Shown in pieces: positions 9,584-19,285 of a stretch of 64,000 nt of DNA. The DNA is taken from assembly GCA_008501765.1 (NCBI GenBank), contig QQUE01000019.1, forward strand, positions 21,785 to 85,784, in the 5' to 3' direction. This stretch comes from Calditrichota bacterium. GTDB taxonomy: Bacteria; Zhuqueibacterota; Zhuqueibacteria; Zhuqueibacterales; Geothermadaptataceae. How positions within the stretch are numbered: the stretch's first letter is position 1; every line of letters begins with the position of its first letter. The notes below the pieces were generated by a model. The model saw nothing but the letters and a program-made list of their open reading frames with translations. It was not told the origin of the DNA and searched no databases. Both the position numbers and the translations under genes were made by a program.

Positions 9584-11262
9584 CTTTTTTCAGCTATGGA
9601 TTGAAGGCGAGCGATTATAAAGGGAGAATAGTGATGGAATTGAACTGTTTTTACTTTGTTTGCCAGATTGGATATCAGCCCCAATAGAAGTTGGCAATGC
9701 TGCTCAACGGCCGCATAATTGATAGGTTGATTTAAATCATCAAATGGAGTGTGATAGCGTTTTTCTCCCCATTCGATAAATCGTTTTATTCCGTGCTCCG
9801 GCGGCGTATTGCGGTAATTAAATCCCTCCAAAAGTGCAACTGCTGGTATTCCCTCTTTTGCAAATGCAATTTGGTCAGAACGCCCGAAAATATTGGAATT
9901 GGCAAACATTGTGGGAACTGAGGCATATTTGAGTGAAAACTCGTCTGCGAGCAACTTTAACACATTTTCCATTGTTGAATATTGTGCCCCGATACCTACA
10001 AAATCGTCGAAAGTATCAAACATAGCAATGCCGTCAATATTAACTGCTGCGAAAGTTTTGTACAATGGAACGCGCGGATGGTCTACATAGTAAGTCGCCC
10101 CCAGCAGCCCTTTTTCTTCGCCGGTGGTGAAAAGAAAAACAATGGATCGTTTGGGAGAAACTGGTGCATTCTGCAGGCTTCGCGCTATTTCAATTGTGGC
10201 TGAAACACCAATTGCGTTATCTGCAAAGCCGTTATAAATCGAATCACCAGCGACAGCTGGACCGATACCGAGATGATCGTAATGGGCAGAAATTAGAACG
10301 TACTCATCCTTTAAAAATTTATCCCGGCCTGGAATTATTCCAATGACATTGCGGTCATTAAATTCCCTTTCTTGAAAAACACCGGCAAACGAGACCTCTC
10401 CGGTCATTTTGAAACTCTGAATCAAATCGGCATTTTCCATATCGACTATGTGATGGAATTCGAACGCTGAGCCTTTGAACAGATCAGCGGCAGCAGCCGG
10501 ATGGAGTAGAATATTTAAATTGGCCGAGCGGGCATAAAGCAGGGAAACATTATCAAAAGCAAATTGCTTTTGCCAGTATTCCCAGGGAATTAACTTATCC
10601 GTTCGCGGGTTGGGAATCATAATTGTGGCCAACGCCCCGCGTGATAGCGCAACTCGACGTTTGACATCCGCGTTCGAATGAATGGTATTTTGTGCGCCAG
10701 CAAAATAATCATCCTGGTCAGCCACTGGTTCTCCAGACAAAAATACAGCAATTTTGCCGGCGATATCGATTTCCTGATAGTCGTTATAATCGTATTCTGG
10801 CGCTACGATACCGTAGCCTACAAAGACCATTTTTTGCGGCAAGGCAATGAAAGTTTGTGCACCGGAATCGTAGAGCAAATAATCCGCATTAAGTTCAAAT
10901 TTTTGTTCGATTCCACTACTGTACAATTTTAGCATTGACGATGGCAGTGCTTTGCTGCTGTGCATTGGAATATTTTGAAAATAAGTGCGCCTGTCACCAA
11001 ATGCTTTCACCCCGGATTGGTGCAATTGTCTTGCTATATAATCCGCGGCCAATTTAGCTCCCCGGCTGCCGGTACCCCGGCCCTCAAGGCTGTCACAGGC
11101 AAGTGTTTTTACATGTTTTTGAATATTATCTGTGAAAATGGGCGCGAAAAGATTCGTTTGGCAAATAGATTGAGATGATGGTGCCAGTGATAGTGGCAAG
11201 GAAATAAAAAACCAAATTAGTGTACGATATCTGCATTTAAAATAAGTTTCGGGACAGGACAT
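9580..11262 (-). CDS. Secreted M28-family metallopeptidase with PA domain
   Basis: The 560-residue protein begins with a hydrophobic secretion signal. An inserted protease-associated region (about residues 130-260) precedes the zinc peptidase core. Metal-ligand blocks are visible: LISAHYDHLGIG, GFADNAIGVSATIEIAR, FTTGEEKGLLGATYY, NIDGIAMFD and a C-terminal KRYHTPFDDLNQPI. Family members are aminopeptidases or related exopeptidases. No clear ribosome-binding site precedes the ATG at 11262. The stop overlaps the PstS start, so the two are co-expressed. Release of nutrients from extracellular peptides or conjugates under phosphate stress is possible but inferred. Confidence 0.85.
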   Translation of the reverse strand: MSCPETYFKCRYRTLIWFFISLPLSLAPSSQSICQTNLFAPIFTDNIQKHVKTLACDSLEGRGTGSRGAKLAADYIARQLHQSGVKAFGDRRTYFQNIPMHSSKALPSSMLKLYSSGIEQKFELNADYLLYDSGAQTFIALPQKMVFVGYGIVAPEYDYNDYQEIDIAGKIAVFLSGEPVADQDDYFAGAQNTIHSNADVKRRVALSRGALATIMIPNPRTDKLIPWEYWQKQFAFDNVSLLYARSANLNILLHPAAAADLFKGSAFEFHHIVDMENADLIQSFKMTGEVSFAGVFQEREFNDRNVIGIIPGRDKFLKDEYVLISAHYDHLGIGPAVAGDSIYNGFADNAIGVSATIEIARSLQNAPVSPKRSIVFLFTTGEEKGLLGATYYVDHPRVPLYKTFAAVNIDGIAMFDTFDDFVGIGAQYSTMENVLKLLADEFSLKYASVPTMFANSNIFGRSDQIAFAKEGIPAVALLEGFNYRNTPPEHGIKRFIEWGEKRYHTPFDDLNQPINYAAVEQHCQLLLGLISNLANKVKTVQFHHYSPFIIARLQSIAEKR

Positions 11263-11334
11263 AGGTCTTAAAATAAAAAAAATGAATCAAAATTCAACTT
11301 TGATGTAATAGGAATATCAATTCTTATTGAGCGA

Positions 11335-12435
11335 CTATTCGACTTCTGTTTTTAAGTTTTTTTCCCTTTCAAATCGCTTAATGGCGAGTTGAATTAATTT
11401 TTCAATCAATATTGAATATGGCACGCCACTGGCTGCCCATAGCTTTGGGTACATACTAATGCGGGTAAATCCGGGGATAGTGTTGATTTCATTAACCACG
11501 ATTTTTCCATTCTGCTGCAGAAAGAAATCGACACGCGCCATGCCTTCACAATTTAAAACTTGAAAAGTTTCGATCGCACATTTCTGTATTTGAGCCATGA
11601 TTTCAGCCGGCAAATCAGCGGGAATTTGCAGACCGGCGCCTTCCGAATCGATGTATTTGGCCTCGTAGGAATAGAATTCATGGTGCGGGATGATTTCGCC
11701 GGCCACCGAGGCAACCGGATTTTCATTGCCGAGAACAGCGCATTCAATTTCCCGCCCGTCGATAAATTCTTCAACGATTACTTTGTTGTCGTACTTGAAT
11801 GCGTCAGCGAGTGCCGAGTTGAATTGTTCCTCGTTTTCCGCCCGGTGCACACCGACCGACGAGCCCATGTTGGCGGGTTTGATGAATACTGGCGAGTTCA
11901 GTTCTTGAACAATTTCGCCAAATGAGATCTTATTTTTCTTTTGCACCGGAATGGTGATAAATTTGCCGATCGGCAAGCCGGCATCACGCAGCAGGCGTTT
12001 CATCACATCTTTGTCCATTCCGACCGCCGAACCGAGCACACCTGCACCGACAAAAGGCACGTTGGCTAATTTTAGCAGACCCTGAATTGTGCCATCCTCT
12101 CCCAATGGGCCGTGCAAGATCGGGAAAACAACGTCGAGTTTATCGGTTGTATTCGCCGTCGCAAGACTCACGAGCTGTTCACCCTGGCGCCCGGCAACCA
12201 GCGCAACTTCCTCGTTTGCATGCTGCATCTGGATGTGCTTGGGATCGTCGGCATGCAGCAAAAAACGGGAGGCATCATTTAAATACCAGCGTCCGGATTT
12301 GTCAATACCAATGAGCGTCACTTCAAATTTATTTTTGTCGATGGCGTCGATGACATTTTTTGCTGACTGCAGAGAAACTTCATGTTCCGCTGATTTGCCT
12401 CCGAAAAGTATGCCAACTCGAATTTTCGATCCCAT
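11335..12435 (-). CDS. ddl: D-alanine--D-alanine ligase
   Basis: 366 residues, normal for the long Ddl type. The N-domain block is VGILFGGKSAEHEVSLQSAKNV, followed by FPILHGPLGEDGTIQGLLKLANVPFVGAGVLGSA. The ATP-grasp parts are FIKPANMGSSVGVH, VEEFIDGREIECAVLGN, and MARVDFFLQQNGKIVVNEINTIPGFT with the metal-binding Glu and Asn. It makes the D-Ala-D-Ala dipeptide for peptidoglycan in the cytoplasm. AAAGGAG lies 7 bp upstream of the ATG. It sits alone rather than in a mur cluster. Confidence 0.96.
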   Translation of the reverse strand: MGSKIRVGILFGGKSAEHEVSLQSAKNVIDAIDKNKFEVTLIGIDKSGRWYLNDASRFLLHADDPKHIQMQHANEEVALVAGRQGEQLVSLATANTTDKLDVVFPILHGPLGEDGTIQGLLKLANVPFVGAGVLGSAVGMDKDVMKRLLRDAGLPIGKFITIPVQKKNKISFGEIVQELNSPVFIKPANMGSSVGVHRAENEEQFNSALADAFKYDNKVIVEEFIDGREIECAVLGNENPVASVAGEIIPHHEFYSYEAKYIDSEGAGLQIPADLPAEIMAQIQKCAIETFQVLNCEGMARVDFFLQQNGKIVVNEINTIPGFTRISMYPKLWAASGVPYSILIEKLIQLAIKRFEREKNLKTEVE

Positions 12436-12501
12436 TAATATACTCCTTTAAAACTTTTATTCAGTACCCGCACACGTCATTCTCGATATGTTGTGCTCAA
12501 T

Positions 12502-13131
12502 TTAGACACTTGTGGTTTTTTGAAATCGACAGAAGATATAATTTTGCACGGCCCCTGATGGGGTTTTGTGATCCACCGGGACGCACTTGTTTTTTTTAAA
12601 ATATGGTTGCAGAATGTCGGTTATAGATTCCTCAGAATATTGGGTAATTTCTAAACCGCTGCATTTTTGCGGGCCCTGCTTTGAAAAGGTCCCTATCACC
12701 AAATTCCCGCCCGGAACCACGCTCCGGTTGGCAGTGTTGAGGTAATTTTTAATTTCCCCGGCATCGATTAAAAAATGAAAAGTGGCCCGGTCATGCCAAA
12801 AATCAAATTTATTTGTCGGTTGAAAGTTCAGCACGTCGGAGTAAACCCAGTTCACTTTGGTGGCACGAGGGCCAAGTCTCTTTTTGGCGCGGGCTAACGC
12901 TGTTTCGGAAACATCAAGAATCGTAACCTCGGAATAGCCGGCATCGAGAAGATAATCGACAAATAAACTGTCACCGCCACCGACATCAATAATTTTTGCA
13001 GACAGGGGAAGGTGGCACTGCCGGAGAAAATTCAATGAGGCCACCGGCTTCGTTTGATGCCAGCCCATCTCGTCCAATGGCACATTTTGATAAATGGTTT
13101 CCCAGTGTTTTTTTCTGTTATTGTCTTCCAT
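12502..13131 (-). CDS. Class I SAM-dependent methyltransferase
   Basis: 209 residues with motif I IIDVGGGDSLFVDYLLDAG, the acidic end of beta-2 in VTILDVSE, and VNWVYSDVLNF as motif II/III. A downstream FDFWHDRATFHFLID resembles small thiopurine/selenium-type or generic methyltransferases. An N-terminal HWETIYQNVPLDEMGWHQ precedes the Rossmann core. The substrate cannot be told from the sequence. It follows ddl in the same direction with no obvious functional link. Confidence 0.85.
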   Translation of the reverse strand: MEDNNRKKHWETIYQNVPLDEMGWHQTKPVASLNFLRQCHLPLSAKIIDVGGGDSLFVDYLLDAGYSEVTILDVSETALARAKKRLGPRATKVNWVYSDVLNFQPTNKFDFWHDRATFHFLIDAGEIKNYLNTANRSVVPGGNLVIGTFSKQGPQKCSGLEITQYSEESITDILQPYFKKNKCVPVDHKTPSGAVQNYIFCRFQKTTSV

Positions 13132-13275
13132 TGGCCGATTTTCTTTTCTGAGGTATTAAAACCATGGTATTTTTATTACGAGTAAAAAATGGTCACAAAC
13201 GAAATCTAAATTCAAAACGGATTGTATTTTTATTGATAAATCTATAGAATCGATTATTAATTTAATCCCAAATTA

Positions 13276-14214
13276 TTATGCAATCCGTTGCAGATACTCC
13301 TGAAATAGTTCGGGATTAAGTTCCTTCATCCTGGCACGGCGTTCGGGCATTAAATCCGCTCGTGTCCGGGCTTGTTCAGCGAAGACATACAATGAAAAAA
13401 TGTGTGTGTTGCGTGCTTTGTCATAAAAATTGTTTTGTTCAAATGAATCGTCAAATTTTTTCAGGAGTTCAGCGATAAAAATATTTCCAGAATGAATTTC
13501 GATTATTCCCTCAGACCAGGCCCGGTACGGCAAATGAGCGTAAGCCATTTTAATGGAAAAATTAGCAGTGATTTCGGTAAAAAGCGTGCGCAGCGCTTTG
13601 TTTTTTAAAGTTGCCCAGTCGATGTCAAACGGATTCGCAGCTAACAATTTTACATAGGCTGAATTGGCCTCGAAAAAATTTTGTTGGGCAAACGCAGCAT
13701 CACCGAGATAACCCCAATATCTCGCGGGAATATTCTCACCGTGTTGATCCAAAGCGTCGATGAGCAGGTCGTGCGCCGCCTGAAAATTCTTTAGATGCAG
13801 CAAGCAGGCGCTTTCATGCAAAAAGTAATCGCACCCGGGCAGCAGTCCTTTGCTGTCGAAAGGATCCAGTTCCCGCAAACGATAAGAAAACAGGCGCAGC
13901 ATTTCAACACACGCCTGTGAAGCGCCGCCGAGTTCGAGTTGCCGGGCTTTGAGTTCCTGCCAAATATCTGCAATTTCAACGTGAGTCGATTGTGGATTTA
14001 ATCCGGAATTTTTGCAGGATATGGCGATCTCGCGAAAAAAATTGATATTGGCAAGCGCAGGATCGATAGATCGCGCTTCGTTTAATAAAGTAATGCATTC
14101 GTTAAATTCAAAATTATTGAGCTTGGCCAGCGCGTCCTCAAAAAATTTCTGCCCACCGGAAAAAAGATTTGTCTGCATTTTTAATTTTTCTTTATTGGCA
14201 TTTAAATTGAGCAT
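13276..14214 (-). CDS. TPR-like helical protein of unknown function
   Basis: 312 residues, no signal peptide or membrane segment. The text is helical and contains tetratricopeptide-like pairs, for example FEDALAKLNNFEFNECITLLNEARSIDPALANINF near the N-terminus and YWGYLGDAAFAQQNFFEANSAYVKLLAANPFDI near residue 200. It ends PERRARMKELNPELFQEYLQRIA. It is presumably a cytoplasmic protein-interaction scaffold. The start is uncertain: the ATG at 14214 has only a weak upstream signal, and an in-frame ATG 12 codons later is also possible. Confidence 0.6.
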   Translation of the reverse strand: MLNLNANKEKLKMQTNLFSGGQKFFEDALAKLNNFEFNECITLLNEARSIDPALANINFFREIAISCKNSGLNPQSTHVEIADIWQELKARQLELGGASQACVEMLRLFSYRLRELDPFDSKGLLPGCDYFLHESACLLHLKNFQAAHDLLIDALDQHGENIPARYWGYLGDAAFAQQNFFEANSAYVKLLAANPFDIDWATLKNKALRTLFTEITANFSIKMAYAHLPYRAWSEGIIEIHSGNIFIAELLKKFDDSFEQNNFYDKARNTHIFSLYVFAEQARTRADLMPERRARMKELNPELFQEYLQRIA

Positions 14215-14589
14215 CGAAATTTGTCTGATTACAAGATAATTTGAATTTCGGAAAAAGCCAAGCCGGAAACTGTGAAATTATCGAGATTCTTATTCCCCTG
14301 ATTTGAAATTGTCATGGATTCCCGATCTGCCCCGGGCATTAATATTCCGGAGTTGATGGTATTTTTTTTCAAGGAAAGAGAATGATCGGAATAAAGCTTC
14401 GATTGCTTTGCGCTTGCCTTTCAACAATAGATTCAGTAAGTTAGCCAGGTTTATTTTTGCAAATCCATCGGATAACTCGGTGAATTTTTTTATATTAAAT
14501 TGCAAAATATGGGTGTGAATTAAAGCAGAAATATAATGAATATTTCATCCAGGATTAATCAGCGATAACCGTAATTCGAGAGCCCGATT
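14215..14589. other. Intergenic region without a supported gene
   Basis: Divergent promoter region between the TPR-like gene and the tandem adenylate kinase. A 71-codon TTG-initiated frame on the minus strand (14290-14505) has no ribosome-binding site and resembles nothing I know. I see no hairpin or operator of note. Confidence 0.5.
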
Positions 14590-15774
14590 ATGTTGAATAT
14601 TGCGCTATTCGGCCCCCCGGGAGCCGGAAAAGGCACACAGTCCGAATTCCTGATTAAAGAATACAATCTGTTTTACATCTCAACCGGGGACCTGCTTCGA
14701 AAAGAGATTGCCAACAAGACTGTACTGGGAATGCAGGCACAAAGTATCATTGCCTCCGGCGGCCTTGTTTCCGATGAAATAATCGTTCAAATTATCGAAC
14801 AGACAATCACCAATAATCCGGAAGCCAATGGTTTTTTATTTGATGGATTTCCGCGAACCTCCATTCAGGCATATATTCTTGCCGGCCTGATGATAAAATT
14901 AAACACCTCGCTGAATTGCCTGATCAGCCTGACTTTACCGGAGGAAGAATCGGTAGCGCGATTGCTAAAAAGAGGCGAAACCTCCGGCCGCTCCGACGAC
15001 AATGAAAAAGTAATTCGTAACCGGCTGAAGGAGTACTACGAAAAAACCCTGCCCGTAATGCAGTTTTATCGCGATCGCGGCATCTATTTTGAAGTCGACG
15101 GACGTGCAAGCATTCAAAAAGTAAAGCACGATATCCGCAAAATTATAAGCAGCGTGTTGAGCAACCGCCTGTTTAATGTCGTACTGTTTGGTTATCCCGG
15201 TTCCGGAAGGGGTTCGCAGGGACGGTTTTTGGCCGATAAATATGGTTTGGAATACGTAGCCACGGGCAAAATGCTGGATCAGGAGGTTCGAAATAATACG
15301 GCTGCCAGCAAAAAAATACGGCAAGTCTATGAAAGTGGGGGATTGGTTCCAGATGAAATTGTGGTTCAATTGATCGAGAAAAAATTGGCAAATCATAACG
15401 ATGCCAAGGGTTTTATTTTCAAAGGATTTCCGCGCACGCTGGTTCAATCATATATTTTGGATGGCATGTTAAAAAAACACGGATCGTATATTTCACAGGT
15501 GATCGAATTAAAAGTTCCGACGCTGGAACTCATTCACCGATTGGATGAGCGCAGCAAAACCGACAAATGCATGCCCTACGATACCAGCACTTCAAAAATT
15601 GTAAAACGCTTGCAGGAACATGAATTAAAAACGGTTCCGGTGATTGAAAAATACAAGCAACTTCATGGGGTCAGCGAAGTCGATGGGCAAGGAACATTTG
15701 ATGAAGTATCTGAAAAAATTTGCTTGGAGATTGAAAAGGGCTTTCTAAATATGCGATTGAAATTTAAAAATTGA
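14590..15774 (+). CDS. adk: Tandem two-domain adenylate kinase; second domain degenerate
   Basis: Two complete nucleoside-monophosphate-kinase domains, about residues 1-190 and 195-394, lie in one frame. Domain 1 has the P-loop GPPGAGKGTQ (8-17), FDGFPRTSIQ and a short LID with GRSDD and RNRLKEYYEKT, all canonical. Domain 2 keeps the fold but changes key residues. Its P-loop reads GYPGSGRGSQ (201-210), with Arg replacing the catalytic Lys at 207. DGFPR is KGFPR, and the LID GRxDD is CMPYD. Domain 1 should interconvert ATP+AMP and 2 ADP. Domain 2 is probably a regulatory or structural pseudokinase. Normal adenylate kinases are single-domain at about 190-220 residues. Confidence 0.92.
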   Translation: MLNIALFGPPGAGKGTQSEFLIKEYNLFYISTGDLLRKEIANKTVLGMQAQSIIASGGLVSDEIIVQIIEQTITNNPEANGFLFDGFPRTSIQAYILAGLMIKLNTSLNCLISLTLPEEESVARLLKRGETSGRSDDNEKVIRNRLKEYYEKTLPVMQFYRDRGIYFEVDGRASIQKVKHDIRKIISSVLSNRLFNVVLFGYPGSGRGSQGRFLADKYGLEYVATGKMLDQEVRNNTAASKKIRQVYESGGLVPDEIVVQLIEKKLANHNDAKGFIFKGFPRTLVQSYILDGMLKKHGSYISQVIELKVPTLELIHRLDERSKTDKCMPYDTSTSKIVKRLQEHELKTVPVIEKYKQLHGVSEVDGQGTFDEVSEKICLEIEKGFLNMRLKFKN

Positions 15775-15855
15775 CCTGTTTTGTTCCAGATTTATAAATT
15801 TATAATAACCCGTTGTGCAGAATTCAATCTAATCTGTCCCAAGTCGACCTTTTCT

Positions 15856-15962
15856 CGTCATTCCGTCATGCTTTAAGACGGAATCCATCGTGTTACAGTC
15901 CATCCCATCTGGATTCCCGCTAAAATCGTGCGGAGCCGCAGGCCGGCGCCAGCAAAATGACG
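15856..15962. repeat. Palindromic intergenic repeat (CGTCATT...AATGACG)
   Basis: The ends CGTCATT (15856) and AATGACG (ending 15962) are inverted, and the interior carries partly self-complementary GACGGAATCCA/TGGATTCCCG segments. A similar CATTCCGG-type element lies at 23565-23666. It looks like a small dispersed non-coding repeat. Confidence 0.5.
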
Positions 15963-16040
15963 AAAATGATGAATAAATAGGAAAATTTGCCAACTTAATT
16001 GGAAAAATTTTCTATTCTGCACAACGAGTTAATACCAAAT

Positions 16041-16079
16041 AAAAACCCCTCATGGCCTCAGGCGGTAAGGGGTTTTTTT
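16041..16079. terminator. Bidirectional terminator between adk and the efflux operon
   Basis: AAAAACCCCT (16041-16050) pairs with AGGGGTTTTTTT (16068-16079) around a GC-rich loop. It has A and T runs on both sides, so it can act for the rightward kinase gene and the leftward czcA. Confidence 0.85.
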
Positions 16080-16103
16080 ATGTGAGTTTTTTTAGTGGTG
16101 CAG

Positions 16104-19100
16104 TTATTTGCTCTCACTTTCGCTCGCAGTTTTTAATTCGATTCTCTTCTCCACCCATTCATAAATCGTCGGCAAAACGAAGAGCGTTAAAAATGTGGCG
16201 GTGATCAAACCACCGATGACAACAGAAGCGAGCGGACGCTGCACCTCGGAACCCGGCCCAACATTAAAAGCCATGGGAATAAATCCGAGGCTGGCAACCA
16301 GCGCTGTCATCAGCACCGGACGCAGGCGATCGGCGGAGCCGAGCGTGACGGTATCCATTAAATTTGTGCTATTTTCGCGTAACTTGTTCAGGTGCTCGAT
16401 GAGCACAATTCCATTTAAAACGGCAACGCCGAACAAGGCAACAAAGCCGATGGAAGCGGAGACGGACAAGTACAAACCACGCACCCAAAGCATAAAAATT
16501 CCACCGGAAAGCGCAAACGGCAGGTTCAGGAAAATCAGCAAAACATATCGCAGCTTGCCGAACATTAAATACATCAGACCGACGATGATGAGCAGCGCCA
16601 GTGGCACGACGAGAAAAAGGTGATTTACAGCCCGTTGCTGATTTTCAAATTCGCCGCCATATTCGAGAAAATAACCTGCGGGAATCGAAATTTGCTCGTC
16701 GATGGCCTTTTGCAGGTTTTGTACATAGGTGCCAATATCGATATCCCGTAAGTTGGCGCCGACAATCACCCGCCGCCAGCCGTTTTCGCGGGCGACTTCC
16801 CGGGGGCCTTCCTGTGCCTCAATTTTTGCCAGGCGTTTCAACGGAATGAAGCCTCCACCCGGCAAATACACGGGTATTTCCCGAATTTTGTTAAACGAAT
16901 CCCGGATTTCAACCGGAAAACGCAGTACGATTTCATAACGGCGCTGGCCTTCAAAAACTTCGCTCACCGGCTGTCCACCGATGCCGGTTTCAATCACATT
17001 TTGCACATCATCGACGTTCAATCCGAAAGCGGCCACAGCCTCCCGGTCGATTTCGACGTTGAGGTAAGGCTGGCCCGAGGTCTGCTCAATAAAATAATTA
17101 TCGGTGCCCGGCAAGCCTGCCACCAAGCGGGTAATATCGGTACCGACCCGGTTGATTATGTCGAGGTCTTCGCCATAAATTTTTACTGCAACGTCTGATT
17201 TAACACCGCTGGTGAGCTCATCGACCCGCATGGCGATGGGCTGGGTAAAATTGTAGGCGAGTCCCGGTTCACTCAGTAGATAGGGTTCGATCTCTTCGGC
17301 AATTTTTTCTTTCGTCATGCCGGAGCGCCATTCATCCCGCGGTTTGAGCAGGACCCACACATCGGTTTGGTGTACACCCATCCAGTCGTTCGCCAGATCG
17401 GAGCGGCCTGTTTTGGGCACAACTGTTTTTATTTCAGGAATATTTTTCATCAATTGCCCGGCAAACCAATTGGCATTTTCGACCGATTCATCCAAAGTTA
17501 CGCTGGGCATGCGAATTTGCTCGACGAGAATGGAGCCTTCGTCTAATTCGGGCAGAAACTCTGTTCCGGAGTTAAATAACAAAACCAGCGATAAAAGAAA
17601 CAGAACAGCAGCGCTGATAAGCACGATGGCTTTATTTCTAATGTGCCAGCCAAGTGCCAAAATATATTTGGGTTTGAGCCATTCCATTATACGGTTTTTC
17701 TTGACTTTAACGCCTTTTCTAAAAACGATTGATGCGATGGCGGGAACAAAAATCAACGCCAAAAGAAGTGAGCCAAACACGGCTGCAGCCACGGTGATCG
17801 CCATGGGACGGAAGAGAATCCCTTCCATACCGCTAAACGTGATAATGGGGACGTAAACCATTAAAATGATAAGAACGCCGAAGAATATCGGGCGCGAAAC
17901 TTCTTTCGCAGCCGCCATTATGACCTCAAATCGTGACTCACTTTTGTTGTTCTGCAATCGGTGAATAATATTTTCCATCATCACCACCGAGCCGTCGACA
18001 ACCATGCCGAAGTCGATTGCGCCAAGGCTCATCAGGTTGGCGGCGAGGCCAAATTCACGCATCCCGATAAAGGCAAATAACATCGATAGCGGAATAACCG
18101 AAGCGACGATCAGCGCACCGCGCATTTCGCCCAATAAGAGCAGCAAAACGACGATCACCAGAAATCCGCCCTCGGCGAGGTTGGTAATCAAGGTATTTGT
18201 TGTGCGCTCAATGAGTTCAGATTGGCTGTAAAAAGGCTCGATTGTCACGCCTTCGGGCATGCCTTTGTGAATCAATTCAATTTTTTCTTCGATCTGCTGA
18301 ATCACTTCTCGGCCGTTGTATCCACGCAGCATCATCACAATACCGGTGACCACTTCACCCTGCCCGTCTCGCGTGACCGCCCCCTGGCGCAGTTGTTTAC
18401 CGACGTTAATTTCAGCAATTTCCTTCAAATACACCGGCCGGTTTTCCCGCTGGGTAATGATTATCATGCCGATGTCATTTTGGGTACGGATTTGACCGTA
18501 ACCGCGGATAATGTACTGTTCCCGGTTGTGTTCGAGATAATTGCCTCCGGAGACGCTGTTGTTGGTCGCGATGGCATCCATAATTTGCTGCAAACTTATG
18601 CCGAATGCCCGCAATTTCCCCGGGCGGATTGTCACATCGTATTGCTTGACAAATCCCCCGAAAGAATTGATCTCGGTCACGCCTTTTATATTGCGCAGTT
18701 GCGGCGCGATCAGCCAGTCCTGAATTGAACGTAACTCGGTGAGCGAATGCCCGGGTCCTTTAACGACGTATTGGTATATTTCTCCCAATGCCGTGGAAAT
18801 CGGGCCAAGTTGCGGCGCAGAAACTCCGCCGGGCAAATCATCGACGATGCTTTGCAGCCGCTGACTTACGAGTTGCCTGGCGAAATAGATGTCCGTATCT
18901 TCTTCAAATTCGACGGTAACGGCAGACAGCCCAAACTGGGAAATGGATCGAACATCCGCAACATCGGGCAAACCGCTCATGACGGTTTCGATCGGAAAAC
19001 TTACCAGTCGCTCCACATCGTAAGGGGAATAACGCCCCGCTTTGGTGATGACCAACACCTGCACCGGTGTCACATCGGGCAGGGAATTTATGGGGATTTC

Positions 19101-19196
19101 TGTCAGCGATTTATATCCTGCAAACGCCATTAAAAATACCAGCGAAAGCGCGACAACTTTTTGTCGGAGGCTAAAATCTATCAATTTATTTAACAT
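16104..19196 (-). CDS. czcA: Heavy-metal efflux RND pump, CzcA/HME family
   Basis: 1030 residues with the 12-helix RND layout: an N-terminal helix, a large periplasmic loop, a central helix block, a second periplasmic loop and a C-terminal helix block. The TM4 proton-relay block reads IDFGMVVDGSVVMMENI (DFG...DG...EN), the divalent-cation HME pattern rather than the Cu/Ag (CusA) pattern. It would drive Zn/Co/Cd-type ions out using the proton gradient. It is the last gene of a czcC-czcB-czcA order: the adaptor gene ends 89 bp upstream and the outer-membrane factor precedes that. Confidence 0.94.
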   Translation of the reverse strand: MLNKLIDFSLRQKVVALSLVFLMAFAGYKSLTEIPINSLPDVTPVQVLVITKAGRYSPYDVERLVSFPIETVMSGLPDVADVRSISQFGLSAVTVEFEEDTDIYFARQLVSQRLQSIVDDLPGGVSAPQLGPISTALGEIYQYVVKGPGHSLTELRSIQDWLIAPQLRNIKGVTEINSFGGFVKQYDVTIRPGKLRAFGISLQQIMDAIATNNSVSGGNYLEHNREQYIIRGYGQIRTQNDIGMIIITQRENRPVYLKEIAEINVGKQLRQGAVTRDGQGEVVTGIVMMLRGYNGREVIQQIEEKIELIHKGMPEGVTIEPFYSQSELIERTTNTLITNLAEGGFLVIVVLLLLLGEMRGALIVASVIPLSMLFAFIGMREFGLAANLMSLGAIDFGMVVDGSVVMMENIIHRLQNNKSESRFEVIMAAAKEVSRPIFFGVLIILMVYVPIITFSGMEGILFRPMAITVAAAVFGSLLLALIFVPAIASIVFRKGVKVKKNRIMEWLKPKYILALGWHIRNKAIVLISAAVLFLLSLVLLFNSGTEFLPELDEGSILVEQIRMPSVTLDESVENANWFAGQLMKNIPEIKTVVPKTGRSDLANDWMGVHQTDVWVLLKPRDEWRSGMTKEKIAEEIEPYLLSEPGLAYNFTQPIAMRVDELTSGVKSDVAVKIYGEDLDIINRVGTDITRLVAGLPGTDNYFIEQTSGQPYLNVEIDREAVAAFGLNVDDVQNVIETGIGGQPVSEVFEGQRRYEIVLRFPVEIRDSFNKIREIPVYLPGGGFIPLKRLAKIEAQEGPREVARENGWRRVIVGANLRDIDIGTYVQNLQKAIDEQISIPAGYFLEYGGEFENQQRAVNHLFLVVPLALLIIVGLMYLMFGKLRYVLLIFLNLPFALSGGIFMLWVRGLYLSVSASIGFVALFGVAVLNGIVLIEHLNKLRENSTNLMDTVTLGSADRLRPVLMTALVASLGFIPMAFNVGPGSEVQRPLASVVIGGLITATFLTLFVLPTIYEWVEKRIELKTASESESK

Positions 19197-19285
19197 GGTA
19201 TTCTTTACTTTTTAAATGATTTTATTGGTTGAAAAAAATTGTTCAATTTCTCTGCTCAAAGGGGCATTTCTCCAATTGGTGCAGT

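Noticed and set aside
14290..14505. 71-codon minus-strand frame between the TPR-like and adenylate kinase genes
   Set aside because: It starts at TTG without a ribosome-binding site, has no recognisable motif and lies in a divergent promoter gap.
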